A stretch of DNA of 64,000 nt, taken from positions 37,702,502 through 37,766,501 of the forward strand of contig NC_059477.1 in NCBI RefSeq assembly GCF_018139145.2. Direction: 5' to 3'. The stretch is from Gymnogyps californianus (Eukaryota > Chordata > Aves > Accipitriformes > Cathartidae). Each line of letters opens with the position of its first letter. Position 1 is the stretch's first letter. Both the position numbers and the translations under genes were made by a program. A model generated the notes under the pieces. The model was not told where the DNA came from, made no database searches, and worked only from the letters and a program-made list of their open reading frames with translations. Shown here one piece after another: positions 12,901 through 25,900 of the stretch.

Positions 12901-15900
12901 CTCGGTATTTTCAGTAAAGAATTTGACAGAAGTGAATGTATCCCTGAGAAATTTAGAAGCCTAATTTTGATCCATAATTACACACTCAACAATCAACCCC
13001 TCCTCTCAGTTATAGGGGAATATTAACAGAAAGCAGCATTCTTCATGTAAAGAACAAGGATTCAGGTTTCAGCTGAAAATAGAAAGGTTATAAATGGCCA
13101 CAAGCTAAACTTTCAGCCAGGGGAAGATACTCTTATCCAATTACAAGAAAACTTCTTGTCCCTTCCTGTGATTAAACCATTTGGCTGCACTATTAATACT
13201 ACCACAGCAGTATTTTCTATCTAAAGAGGCAAAAGCCAGCACATGCAAACAGAGCAGTCATTTGGCAAGGGAAATAGTGCAAGTCTAAAGGCACAGAACG
13301 CATCACTTCATAGCAGAAACATTATTAACAGGTTTTTATCCCATGTTTTTTGCTAAACTTTCCTCTCCTTTGTACCGCGTTCCTCTTTTTTTTTTTTAAA
13401 TAAATTACTAAGAGCTTTGTGAGTTTCTGGCATGAAAAATATTGTATAACCATTGTGCTAAGACAGAAACAAATGAAAACACATTGTTCCTTACGTGCTT
13501 AGACATATGGGAAAAGGTAAAGGAGAAAATCATTTCAGCTGGAGTGACTATTGCATTTAACAAATGTGCATGTAAAAATATTTATGAAGATAAATTTCAG
13601 ATTACAATAAAAGGTACAGAATCTTTTTGCCTATTTTGACAATTCTCCTCATTACAATACCAGAGCTGTTGATAGCAGTCTTATGAAAGTGGGTATTACA
13701 GAAACTAAGTGCATTACATCTCATTTTCCTTCTTCATGCTACTACTTTGACCTTTGAAAATTAGTGTAGATTCTTGAAGTGATTATATAGCTGTCTGTAA
13801 GTTTATGCCCACTATCTACTGAAAATATTTGCAAATTTCAAAGAAACCATTTTCACCTTTAACTGCAGTAGCAAAACTATTATCTTATTACTATTCTTAC
13901 TCACCATGAAACTGCAAAGCTTGTGTGGGCAAATTATCCCTCTTGCTGCTACGTAAAACACTGAACATGAAGCTGCTGAAATAATCTTGCAGTATGTGCA
14001 TTTAAAAATGAAGTAAAAATGTTATTCACAGGTTCAGAGGAAGAGCAATAATGAACACTTATTGGTTTTAAAGGTATTTGGTGATTTAACTCATGCAATT
14101 TCTTTTACAAAACTATCACATTGTTTTAAAAGTCCTTGAGAGTTCCATGCCATTAGCTGCGAATTTGAGAAAATGAAATGCTGTTTTCCATCAACATGTG
14201 CATTAAATCCATATCAGATTTTCCTTTAAGAAGTTTATGTCAGTCAATATGGGTTCTGTACATCACCCACTGTTTTCCATACTGTACCAAATTAAAATGA
14301 AACCTCTCGTAAAGAGAACAAGATATGTACACATTGTTTTCAAGGACTTGACAAAGAACCATTAGCTACATATTGTCATCGTGTCATCACAAATTTGGGG
14401 TTAAGGGAGTAAGGGGAACAAGAAGCAGAAGACAACAGAAATAAGAAGAGGAGGGAAAATGCATGTTAAAGAAAGATTCAACAAGGCGTAAGAGCTCTTA
14501 GACACCAATACCATAGCTTCCAACTCACTGGAAAACTATCCCTGAGAAGTATGCATGGGTACTCCTGGAGAAGGCTGGGAATTTGTTCTCTTGGTAACTA
14601 CTACTGTTGGTCAGGTAGCTTGCTACTATTCTTACTTGCAGAGAGATGGCCTTCACAAAGATCATAACCTTTCTCTGGAGGTCCATCCACAATCTAAATA
14701 AGCATTCTCCACGCCCAAGGGTTGCTCACCTGGAGCTTGAAGAAGCCAGCCCCTTTCCATGAGTCTGAGCAAACCACAGGTCCTCTGAAAATGCTCCCTG
14801 CCAGGAGGATCTCTGTGTGGCCACTGCTTCCTTAAGTTTTATAGCAATGCAAACACCGCTGATTGTCTAACATGACAGTTCCAGTTTCTGGTATAGCCAT
14901 AGTTGACTCACCTGGCTGCCACGTTATGCTTTGCCCTTGAGACAGAGAAAAACGCTAAGGTCAGGACCATTAGTCACCCTGTTGACCAGAGGAAAAGTCT
15001 GGCTGAATGAGCACAGTGTTAGGACCCAGTCCTATGAGAAGAGGGAGTGAAGAGTAATTTCTGGTCAAGCAGATTTGCCACATTGCATGCCTATAATTAG
15101 TTTCAATTTAGCCTGATGTAGTCTAAACAGAAGTGACAGCTAGAAAAAGCTGGAGCTGGAAACTGAACCTAAAAGTGAGGGGATGAACCACCTTTTGAAC
15201 AGTGATCTTCCCACTGTACTAAAGTGATTAATATTTGCACTGATTTACAGCAATTACAGTTAACTGAAGGACAGGATTCCTGGTTTCTGAAGATACAAGT
15301 TTTGTTCAGATAAAAAGAATATCCTTCATTCTCCCATGCATGTAGTACCTGAATTGTCAAGAACTCTTGGATCTATAAAAGAGGTACAACTCCTATTTGG
15401 TCCATACTCCAAGTCATGTTCAGTCAAAACAGATTAAAAGGTATTAGACATAGTAAACTTACACTAAGTCTTCAGATGTTACAATTCTTAATCAGTTTGG
15501 CCCGTATGAAAAAGGCCTGTACTAAGCCTGAGACCATGAAGATCTCAGGTCTCTCAGATTTTTAACCATGATCACAATTTAATGCAGACTACAGACACAA
15601 CACCAGGTAAAAACAAATAGTGTAGTCTACTTAAAAGTAGTACAGAAATATATACTCAAGGACGCAGTTTCAGTATTACATTTGACTTAGTACGGCTAAA
15701 CTATAACTTACTTGCAATTCCAAATCATTAAAATCACTTAGGAGCAGTTTGGTACAACATTCTGAGTCCGTACAAGAGTCCTGATCACTGCAGTGATGAT
15801 ACAAGAAAGGAATACTTGCTGTTGTAATAATCATCTCTGGAGGACATGCCTTTCTAAAATGTACAGATCACATTATGAGAATTTTGCTTGCCACTTGTGT

Positions 15901-16400
15901 TTCAAAGTGAAAACTGAGCTACTGGAACATTGAAAAAAAGTCAGAAAAGAACCTTGGCTATTTTTCAGTTTTAGATCCCCATAAGCATTCAGATATAATT
16001 CACTTTCATATGTTAAATTGGAAAGGAGAAGATTTGAAGTTTCAAAGGCCTATTTATCTTCCTCCTAATCTAGCATGCTTGTTCCCTTTGCAATGAAACT
16101 TTTACTGTTATCTGCTCCTGTCTATTATCACATCATCCAACTTCTCTCCAGTGTTTCTGACCTTCACCTGCACTTGCTGCTTCTCTCATTCCAAGCTCCT
16201 CCAGGGGATGCCAGCTCTGAACTGAAACACATAACTATTTTTTTGCAAATTCTTTTTTAAAAATCCACATCTACTGTGACACATGCAAGCTATGAGGTGA
16301 CTAACAACAGGTCTACCAAAGGGAATCTGGGAAACATTTGATAGTAAAAATAGCAATAGCAAAATTTATTCTTCTTTTCTGCTCTTCATTGATTAGTTTC

Positions 16401-16560
16401 TTAGGGCATGTCTGCACTGTACAATACTACAGGACACAGAGATACCTGAGCTACTACTGAATGAGCCAGCTCTGTGGGACAGAGCTAATTAGCCTAAGCA
16501 CAGTGCCATGCTAGCAGTGTTACATTGCTTTAAAGAAGGAAGTTAGTCTGTCTTCACAAT
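16401..16560. repeat. Possible ancient DNA-transposon remnant
   Basis: It opens ttagggcatgtctgcactgt and later contains gagctactactgaatgagcc and ggacagagctaattagc. The style matches reptilian elements that begin with gtctacac-like termini and carry internal gagctagct words. No matching terminus is seen at the right end. It is similar in opening to the segment at 10291. Confidence 0.2.
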
Positions 16561-18120
16561 ACTGCACTCTGCCCTATCACTGCACCAGCTTGCTCAGTGG
16601 TAGCCTGATGATTTCTGGATCCATGAGAGTGTAGAATTTCATTAGTAATTGTGCAAATGCAACTCCATTAAAGTTAGCAAAACTCATATGATGACTTATT
16701 TGTAGATAGGTTTTTTCTTAAGGTCTTAGGTGTGTGCAAACAAACACTTTTTCTAGTAAAAAAACCACCAATTTTGAACTTCTGTCCATTAAATACATAT
16801 ACACATATAAAAAATAAACGGTTTGTTTGTGTGTGAAGAAAAAATATATTCAATGCTGAAGGAAATCAAGGGGACTGGTCACCCAGAAGTGGGTGACTTC
16901 AGGTGCGTGCATATAAACCAGCCATTTGGAAGACACGTAAAGGAATTTGACAGTTCTTGAAACAACTTCTACAATGCAGAAATTATTCTCTTTTTATGCT
17001 CTTTCAACATTACAGAAATTTGAACAACTATAAATATAATTTCCATCTACATTAAAAAAATAGCAAAAAAGTATTTCTATACATTGCAAGATTATACTGC
17101 TCTGTGAAAATTTTGCTATACACTAATAATGGAAGTCCACATTATGGCTTTGTACAAATATAACAGACAGAGCCAAGGAAGCCGTTCAAGGAGTACAGGC
17201 CTCAGCCAGTAAGTCTTGCTGACCACAATCTGTAATTAAGATGATGATCCTCAAAAAAGCCATGTTAGAAACTAGCAAAATAGAAGAAATAAACTTATAA
17301 GATGAAGGCAGCCATTAAAAGTTTCCAAAAGGCAAAAGTATGTGAATTAAAGTGTCTAGGCCCAGCTTAGAGACTGGTTAAGCATACCATAATTGACTAA
17401 CTGGAAGCACCTATAATCCAGAAAGGAAACAAATGGACTAGACTAAAACAGTATGACTGACCAGTAAGATCAGTATAAAAAGTTATCCAAAAATATGAGT
17501 TCTTCAAAATATAGAAATCTCCATCATGATCAAGCCAGCCATACAGGACAAACTACACATAGTGAAACATAAAGTGGGAGCTCAGAAATCTAAGAATCTG
17601 AAGTCAAATGGCAAGATTTATAACTTAACAGATTTTGAAAGTAAATCTTTCCTTCTTTCAAAGAAAGAAATGAAAACATGCTGAACCAACAGCGTAGCTG
17701 AGAAAGATATAGTCATTACAGGTAATAAGGGATTTGAGATGTGTTCATATATCAAATATAGTTGTGGTTGGGACACTTTATCACACAACTGCACTCTCCC
17801 TCTCACAGCAAAACCTCTGACTTCACACATAGCCTGATATCTTAGTTTAAACCAAGAGTGAATCTAGGCACTTAAAGCAAGGCAACGGAGGTCAGTCTGA
17901 TACAGGCTGTGTTCCCTCAGCGCTGCCAGGGAGGCCAACAACCTGCAGAGCACAGGGCAGCCAGGATATGGCCTTATGTCCCTTCATTCAATAAGGGCAC
18001 CCTGCGAGGTAGTAAGGATTGTTCTTATTGGTAAACTGCTATCGGCCAGGTCACATAAAGATAGCTGGACCCATTATCTGGATGTAATAATAATCAGTGG
18101 GAGAGATTTCTATTTCCACC

Positions 18121-18134
18121 CTGGGGTACCCCAG
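18121..18134. other. 14-bp perfect palindrome with a KpnI-like core
   Basis: CTGGGGTACCCCAG equals its own reverse complement. It lies in a GC- and CpG-richer patch (about 17880-18420) within AT-rich intergenic DNA. It could be a regulatory element or chance. Confidence 0.4.
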
Positions 18135-20293
18135 AGCAGCGCAGCTGGGGGTCTTTTCCAGCCATTCAGGCAGAGGTCTCCCATCAGCAGAACAGAAAAC
18201 CTCCCAAGCTCAGCCACTCCGTTTGCTCACAGCTGAGCCACTGAGCTCTGAAACGCCACTTCCCACCTAGCGAGGCAGAACGGAGACCTCACTGTGCACT
18301 TCAAGGCACTAACGCACTCCATGGGAAGCTGCTGGTGCGTGTGACGAGGCACAGCGCCAACCAAGCACTTTAGGAATAATGATCTGGGTGCAACCGACTT
18401 CCAGCCCTGTCCCGGGGGTCACTATCACAGGCTCCTTTGTATGGACAGCTCTGCAGTATCACCATCTATTTTTGGAAATGTAAACCTCCTAAAGTAATGG
18501 GTTTATTTGTAATGCAGTGTAGTGAAAATCAAAAAATGAATTTTGATTAACTGCATGTCTCGAATTTTTTCAGGGTAGCCAGTTCCATAAACTACATTTT
18601 TATGACGTGCTCATCCTTGACATTTTGGCTTCTATTTTTCCCAGGTGGGTTGCTTAACGACCAATTTCCAACATGCTCCAAAGTGACTCAGGCATCATTT
18701 CTGCACTAGTCTGATCACCCTGTCACAAGTTCTCGCTCACACAGATCTCTACACCCACCTTCCATCTCAGACTGGGGGCCATATCTTATTGGTTGAACAG
18801 CAAGAAAGCATTAACAGTAATTACGGAAATGTTTTTCCTCTGCTCTAATTACAGTGATATCAGTATTCTATTAACCTTTAAATTACTAGTATTTTTCCAG
18901 GAGGGAACTGTAATGAATAGCAGTTAAGAAAAAAGCTCCATGATTTCAGTGCAGAGAAAATGAGCAAGGAACAAAGCAGAGGGAGCACATCTGGTGCCAG
19001 TATAAATGCCTCCTAACAGTGCTTATGTACTGATGGACACCCCTGCCTCTTACAGGCCAGATCCTCAGCTTGTATAGATGGGAACAGCTTCACTGATTCT
19101 GGTAGCCCAGTAGCTATAAAGTACAGTTTTTATTTTCGGTCTTTGGATCTCTTGAGAAAAAACACCTGGAACTCAAAGTGCTAAATGTGGTGTGGTAGGT
19201 ACCCAGCAGCTGGAAATAGTGAGAAGTTACTGTCTTGCATATGCTCCTGGACAGACAGAAATAAGCATTGTTCTGGATCCACCTTAATAACAATATACAA
19301 TGAAACACTGATGAACATGAAAGAGAAATGGTTTTCTTTCTTTTGTGATAGCCTAACTTCACCTGTTATAAAGTTGATATTTCTTTTTATTCCATTGATG
19401 AGATTCCTTAATTTTTCCACAGCTGACCTCAGAATGGAAATATCTTTTTCAGAGAAGCTAAGGAAAGAACAGGTTGGCAGAAAAATAATACTTTATGGAA
19501 CAAGTCAAACGAAGTAGCTGGTATTTTCGTGTATTCTGAAAATGATGTTTAACAATTTAGGGATGCTTAGTCAGAGGAAATGTTTTTTTTCCCTCTAGGC
19601 TTTCCAAGCACTTCATTCCTTTAAAGGAAGTCTGTGGAAATACTTCCCACAAGAATATGAATATTCAGGAAAAATAGGGAACCATTTATGCTGACACATA
19701 TTTTTTTACTCAGTTGTTTCTGGCAGAGGTGCTCGTTCCCCAAATATACCTAAGCAGCCAGATATACAATGGCAAGCACTTCTACGGTGATGTAACAAAG
19801 ATTTCTGTTTACAGTAGCATATGCAGAGGCTTGGCATAGTAAGAACACAGGAGAACCAGTAATGGAATAAAATAACCTTACTACCTCATGCACAACTAGG
19901 CAATGTGGATGATTCTTCATGGAAACAAAATTGTTCTCTTCTTCCAATGACAAGAATTGCTGTCATAGACACAGTTCTTAATTCAGTCTAGAATTCTGCT
20001 GTGTGTCCTTTGTAAATGTGTTTAGGACTATCACTTTAGGTTAAGCCTTCTCTGTTTTTTGCCTTGATTTCTGGCTAACATATCGATGCGTGTGTATTGT
20101 GAACTTCACTCAATCTACTCCTGCAGAACGAGACCTGGGTAAAGGAGTTCCCACTCAAAGAAGTTTTTTTAAATTAAAAGTCAATCCTCATTTCCTTTTT
20201 TCAGTGTCTTTCCTAAGAACTGTTCTAGTTCACGTAAATATTAAAAAAAATTGGAGCAGGTGAAGTGAGTGCTATGACAAAAGAGTCTCAACT

Positions 20294-20385
20294 GAGACTC
20301 AAATCCTTGATCTGAACCAGGCAGAGAAGGGACTCAAGCCAGCTTTCTTCTCTTGCTGTGTGACAGAGCCACCATGCCATGGGTA
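20294..20385 (-). repeat. Ancient tRNA-like interspersed repeat (single head)
   Basis: On the + strand, tctgaaccaggcagagaagg is followed by gactcaagccagc and then by gtgtgacagagccaccatgc. This follows the order of a repeat known from reptile and bird DNA that contains a tRNA-like segment (gcagggacttgaacctggg, cccacatcccaggtgagtgcc, ctaaccac) read in the opposite direction. The second copy in this window is at about 32495-32760. It is too diverged to be a tRNA gene. Confidence 0.45.
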
Positions 20386-21768
20386 ATACTGGATTGATTC
20401 TCTCTCTGTGTGTTTGAAATTTCAGGCAGGGTTTCAGGGAAACCTTTGTTGACCAAGAACAACTGAAACTGCCCTTCTCAAAGGAGAAGTTCCAGCATTT
20501 CCTCAAAACAGTTTTGTCAACTGAACAAAATATCATGACCAGTGGACTTCTATCATTTTCTAAAAGAGCCAAGAGGCTTCAGGACTATGAGATTCATTTT
20601 CAAAACTTTATACCCTTAGAAGCCTTAATGTCACTTCATTTCCTTGAGGGTGAGAACAGTCAGCATGGATTTACCACAGGTCAGATGAAGATTATAGAAA
20701 GCCAAAGGCATAGTGGAGCATGTAACAGCAGTATAACCCCAGCGGCATTAGGAACGTAGTGCTTTCTGAGCCTTGGCAGAGGTGACTGACTCCAATACAG
20801 GAGCTCTTAAATCAGCACACGTTTATTGAAAATGCATCTACAAAGAATTCAGTTCTAATGAAGCAAGTAAAAGGAACTGAAATTGCTCAGTATATACCTT
20901 TAGAAAATCTTATTCGTCTTAATATATTGGCACTGCTACAATTAATAGCCTGTTTGAATTTCCCTTACAGTTTCTATTAGAGGAGGTTTGTAATTCAGGC
21001 ATAAAAATCTTACTCTGGCCTGAAATTTGTTATTTAATGTCTTAGCTCATTTCATGCAGCTTTTCTGCACAACCCGGCTCACCTCCCGCCCCCAAGCAGT
21101 AACAGAAGCTGCTACGTGGGGTTCCTCAAGCTAACATGCTGGTAAGGGGTCAGCAAGCTCTGCTTGCTGTCTGGTGTAAAGTTTGCAAGAGTATATTTTT
21201 AAAAGAAACACCTAGGTCTGTCCAAGAGCAGATGGGGTAAGAGCTCAGGAAGTAGCTCTTCTAACTAAAACTTTAAAGACAATCAGAGAATGTCTGTAGC
21301 AGTTTACTGACTTCTTATTTGCCTATCACCAATATAAAGAACTTGAATCTTCCTGTCACCTTGAATAAGGATCCTATTGGCATACAGGTTTCTGAGAGGG
21401 AATGGTCTTATACTGGAGGCAGAACGAACAAGCATAGCACGTCCTTTGAGAATGAGACTGAGAACAGAGGAGCAAGAACAGACCAACAACTGGGAACAGA
21501 CAGCCACCTAGATGGCCTAAGAGATAACCAGGGGCCATATTCAAAAAACTGTTCATGGACAGGTCAAAGAAATGAGCCAGAAAGGGAATGGAAGCAGAAC
21601 CATGTCTGGATGAGACTTTTACCATGGTAAAAGAAGTGATGACATTGGGATTCTTTCCAGATTGGTCATTACTGTTCATTCTGACTCAAGCCGTGACTCC
21701 GCAAACACTAACACCAGATCTGTAGAGTATCAAATCACTTTGCCATGTAAATCTCATCTACATCAGCC

Positions 21769-22338
21769 ATGGATGCAAACCACACTTCTGTGGAATTTTC
21801 CAGACCAATGATAATGTTTATGATGGTTTTCTACTATGACGTGAAGACAGACATCATCTTAACTAGCAAATGCAATTTATGCAAGATGGTGGTTTGCAGC
21901 TGGAACACAAGACTTTTTTCTGATCTGGCATTAGGAGTTCAAAATCCTAATTTACTACACCATCAAATCATCATCCCAAAGGAAAGGTGTTGTGTTCCAT
22001 ACCGTCACAACAACTCCACTACACATTTCCTTTCCCTTAAGGCATTACAGGCTTTCTATCCTCTCACTTCAATAACAATTTCTTTGAATATTTTTGATAA
22101 TTTGCTGAATTCTCTATGTGTCCATTTCTTGAACTCTCTTCTAATTTTTGAAAATTCAAAAGAAACAGAATTCAGATCTGCATTTTTTTTATTTTCTCCA
22201 AAACACTGCCAAAGTATCACCTTCTACTATTTTGCAATAAAATTGCATGAAACTGCTAAAGGTGACTTAATGCATCGCTTATCGTACTATCTGTGCAAAA
22301 TCACAAGGATAGCGACTTTAAAAATGAAAGTAAGTTAG
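21769..22338 (+). other. Unidentified 189-codon open frame
   Basis: An ATG at 21769 sits in a strong start context (cagccATGG). The frame is open for 189 codons to TAG at 22336-22338; the nearest upstream in-frame stop is TAA at 21748-21750. The end of the frame overlaps a consensus splice donor (GAAA followed by GTAAGT at 22330-22335), so it could be a first coding exon running into an intron. Against this, the product is rich in F, L, I, H and C, has no domain I recognise and no signal of repeated structure, and a frame of this length is only mildly unlikely by chance in 64 kb. Confidence 0.15.
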
Positions 22339-22744
22339 TTACTGAAAAATAAGGAATAGTAGGGAAGGGTTATGATGGGACTGTGCATCAGCCAGTGCTT
22401 TTAAACAGATCAATTTAGACTTTCTTACTAGAGCTAGTCTGAATGGGCTGTAGCGCTCTGGGGTAGGATAGGCTCAAGTAGCTGAACTGGAATCAGGCAA
22501 TGATATAGTACCCAGTATCTGTGGAAAAAGATGATGCTTAGCATTGGAGTAGGTGGAAAAATAGGGTGGTAGGAAAGATACAGACTAGAACAGGCGCCTA
22601 TAGACTGGAACTGGAAGTTACATAAGCGTCCTTAGTTTGTCATTTCATATCTTGCGAATGCTTGATTTTGCTCTGCTGAAGTTGGTTTTATGTAGCTCTG
22701 TGTGGGGATGTGGGGATGTCACCCATGAACAGTGGTCTCCATCG

Positions 22745-22935
22745 ATTAGAGTGGAACTGGCAGTAAAGATCTCTGGTTTCTATTCCCAGCCTTGCCACTG
22801 ACGGTACCACTCACCATGAAAGTCACTTTCCTTCTCTGTTCTTCAGCTTCCGCATTTATAAAACATGAATATCCTTATTCACTGACTTCACAGAAAGTCT
22901 TAGTGATCCGGTTCATCAAAATGCTTAACTGCAAA
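22745..22935 (+). repeat. MIR-like CORE-SINE
   Basis: Successive words match the MIR/CORE-SINE plan in the right order: ctctggtttctattcccagc, cttgccactgac, gaaagtcactttccttctct, gttcttcagcttccgcattt, ataaaacatgaatatcc. The family plan is a tRNA-derived head ending ggttcnaatcccagctctgccac, then the core gtgaccttgggcaagtcactt, then cctcagtttcctcatctgtaaaatg. The copy is old and diverged, as expected for this family in birds. Confidence 0.65.
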
Positions 22936-25900
22936 ATAATATATATGAACCTTCCTCAAGGCAAAGAAAATAAAACCTGCAGTTAGCATAGTTCCTGAAA
23001 AAAGGAATCACAACAAGAAGCAAATAAGTTGTAAAATGGTCATTTTTAAGAACTTTACCAGACTGTAAAGGCTATCACCCATGACAGCACGCTAGAACAG
23101 AGTTCATATGAAAGTACAGCCCTACAGATGATCATAGATGAGTACTGAACAGGCAGCCACCAAGGCAGTTATGTTTATACTGAATCATTCGATCAGAAAA
23201 CACTGTGTTCTTTTTCAATTTCATGCGCATCATGTCAGAGCATGATGAGATTCTATCAGTTCTTGTGCACTGATGCAGATTTCTCATAAACAGGAAAAAC
23301 TCCCAGGTTAAATCCACATATTTTAAGTCAGAGGTTGGTAGAGGTTTTCATTAGCCTTAAAACTAACCTGTTGTGTAGGGTCTTACACATATTCTCTCTT
23401 CTCGCAAGGGAGACAATAACCTCTCACCTGTACTGTATTTTTTTTCTAATGAGATCCACTGAGCCTGGATTCCAGCTTCATACAGTATGGGCTATCATCT
23501 TCAGCCTGGAGTTCTCATTAAAGCATGGGTACTTCCTCACTTTGCTCTACATTGACATTTTAATTTTGAAGAGAGAACTAGTATAAAAGAATATACAAAA
23601 TGCAACTAATGAGGTACTCCAACACTTGGTTTGGATTAATACAGTTGTTTTGGTAGCATGTACTTGTATTAGAGTTGGATGGTGTATTTCTGGTATTCGA
23701 AGAGAGAGAAAAAAACCAACTGAACTAGAAAGGTTTATAAATTCTTAGATAAAATGATATATGATTCATTTGAAGGCATCTCTCTACAGCTCAGAGGCTG
23801 TCCTCTACTGTGACAGATTGAAAAACTCCAGTACAATTTGTCTTTTCAAGCTGTCCCTGAAAGAAGATTCTGGGGGAAGTTTTTCAAGTGCAGAAACATG
23901 TGCTGTCTTCTTAGCTTTTAGTTTATATCCAAGCTACTGAACTGAGAACATTTTATATCCTGTCAGTTTTAGTTTTTGTTAGTCTACTTTTATAATTGTG
24001 TCACTTGTGAGACTTTGCTAGAACAGAGACTGGGGTTTGTAAAAATGTGAGGTGTGAAAGTAACACAGTAATTCACAGAGAGCTTTGTTTTCATAAACAG
24101 AGGACTTGCAAACTCTCTGGTTCTCCTAGACAGCTTTGTAAACTCAGGCTTTGTCCTCTTTCTCATGTGGAAAGTGGAATCTGTTCCCTATTCCAGAGCA
24201 GTGAATTCTGCCCGCTACTCACTATCAAGGCACATTTTTTCATTATTGTGGCACATGTTCCTTGATTTCCTTGGCCAAATACTTACTTATTTGCCAAAAT
24301 ACTGAACAGAACCAAAGTTATTTGTGATTTCAAGTCAAATTCTGTCTAGGTATGTCTAAAAAAATAGCAGGTAATGAGAGAAGTCAACACGTTTTGGAAT
24401 AGTAGAAACATTCTGTGTCTATGTTATACAATTGTTTAGTTTTGGCGTTTCATTAGGAAACATTTTAGAAGTCACTTTAAAATAAAAGAAAAAATAGGAA
24501 AAAAAGATGAAATCATGTAACTTGATTTTAGAAAAAAGTGAAACATTTCTATGGTGGGTCAAGCTGATGGCTCGTCTGAGATTTACTCAGCTGTTTTGGG
24601 AGGCAGTTTTCTTGGAAGGTAGGGTATTTCTGTGCCAGTTGTTAAAAAGTTCAGGCAACAATATATCTTGTGAGGAATTTTTCTGATAGCCAGTCCACTG
24701 GTCTTGCAATGCTGAAGTTCTCTTCTCATGGTCAGATATCAGTTGCTTATCAGTGTTGCTGGAATAAGATTGCAGCTCTGCCAGTCAGCCAGAACCCAAG
24801 TTGTTACTGGTCTTATAGCAGAGCGGCAAAAACAGCAGTCAGCTTTTTCTGGATAGTAAGTGTGCATAAGGAGAACCTTGGAGACAATCTTGTCACACAA
24901 CTTCTGTTCTTTCTTGGTAGTCTCTATATGTGCTCGCACGTGCTTCAACTTTCATTTCCTTTAGCGAACAAACACTGGGATACTTTCTTTGCCCACACAA
25001 CTCTCAGTAATATTTTAGGCTAAGAATTTTACTTCCTGCCTTTTGTCTGCTTTCTCAGATAGTGTCTGCCTGTTCTGCTTCCTAGTTCCTTTACCTTGAA
25101 CTTTTGCATTTGTTCTCCACTAATGGCTATTAATGTTTTGATCCTTTTCACTCTACAGCCTCGTTCTATCTCAGGTCACTGTTCTCTTCAGACACTTATT
25201 ACCCATTCCAGTGTTTCAGGAGTTATTCCTAGTAACAGTGTCAATCATTTTATGTCCTTGCTTCCCAATGGGAAAGTACAGAAAGAAAAAAAGAAAAGAG
25301 AAAAAAAGAAAAGAGAAAAAAAGAAAAAAGAAAACCCCAATTTTATCTTCATTTTTTCATCATCATATTCATGGTCAGTCAGTTTATGGTAAGATTTAAT
25401 TCTTGCTTCCGATATCATGCAAGTTCTTTTTAGTCTGGATATGCAGGTGACCAGATGGCTTGCCTGTAGGTGTTGCATTTTTGCCTTGTTAATTGCATTT
25501 CCTGCCATGTTGTGAGTGTCATGAATCTGCTCAATGACATCAAATTTCATCTAGGGAGTGCTGAATAGTAACAGCTCGAGCTTTACAATCAAATTGTTCT
25601 TTATCTGCTACTTACAGAAATCCTAGAACTGTGGCAAATGTCTGAGTCATGTGCATATAGATTTGTGCTGTCTCATCTACACTCTTCTCTCTTGCAACTT
25701 GTACTTCTCATCTAAGTGCCATACAATTTATTACTTGCAAATAGACTCCTTATAGCATATGAATTGGAAAAGCTTCAAATGCTGCAGGTTTTCATCCATT
25801 ATCACTGCTCAACTTAAGCCTTATCTTCATGGCTAGCACTGAAACCATTCTTAATTTGCTTTCTTTCAGGTAAGACACAACGGTCAGCAATAGCATACAA

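Larger units (their letters stand above)
12901..20293. other. Intergenic sequence, no gene seen
   Basis: The stretch is mostly A-rich on the + strand and has no recognised gene. It holds a 14-base T run at about 13386-13399, a possible ancient DNA element at 16401-16560, a GC-richer patch at about 17880-18420, and a short segment near 19057-19110 (ggccagatcctcagcttgta) that resembles an old amniote repeat. Confidence 0.5.
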
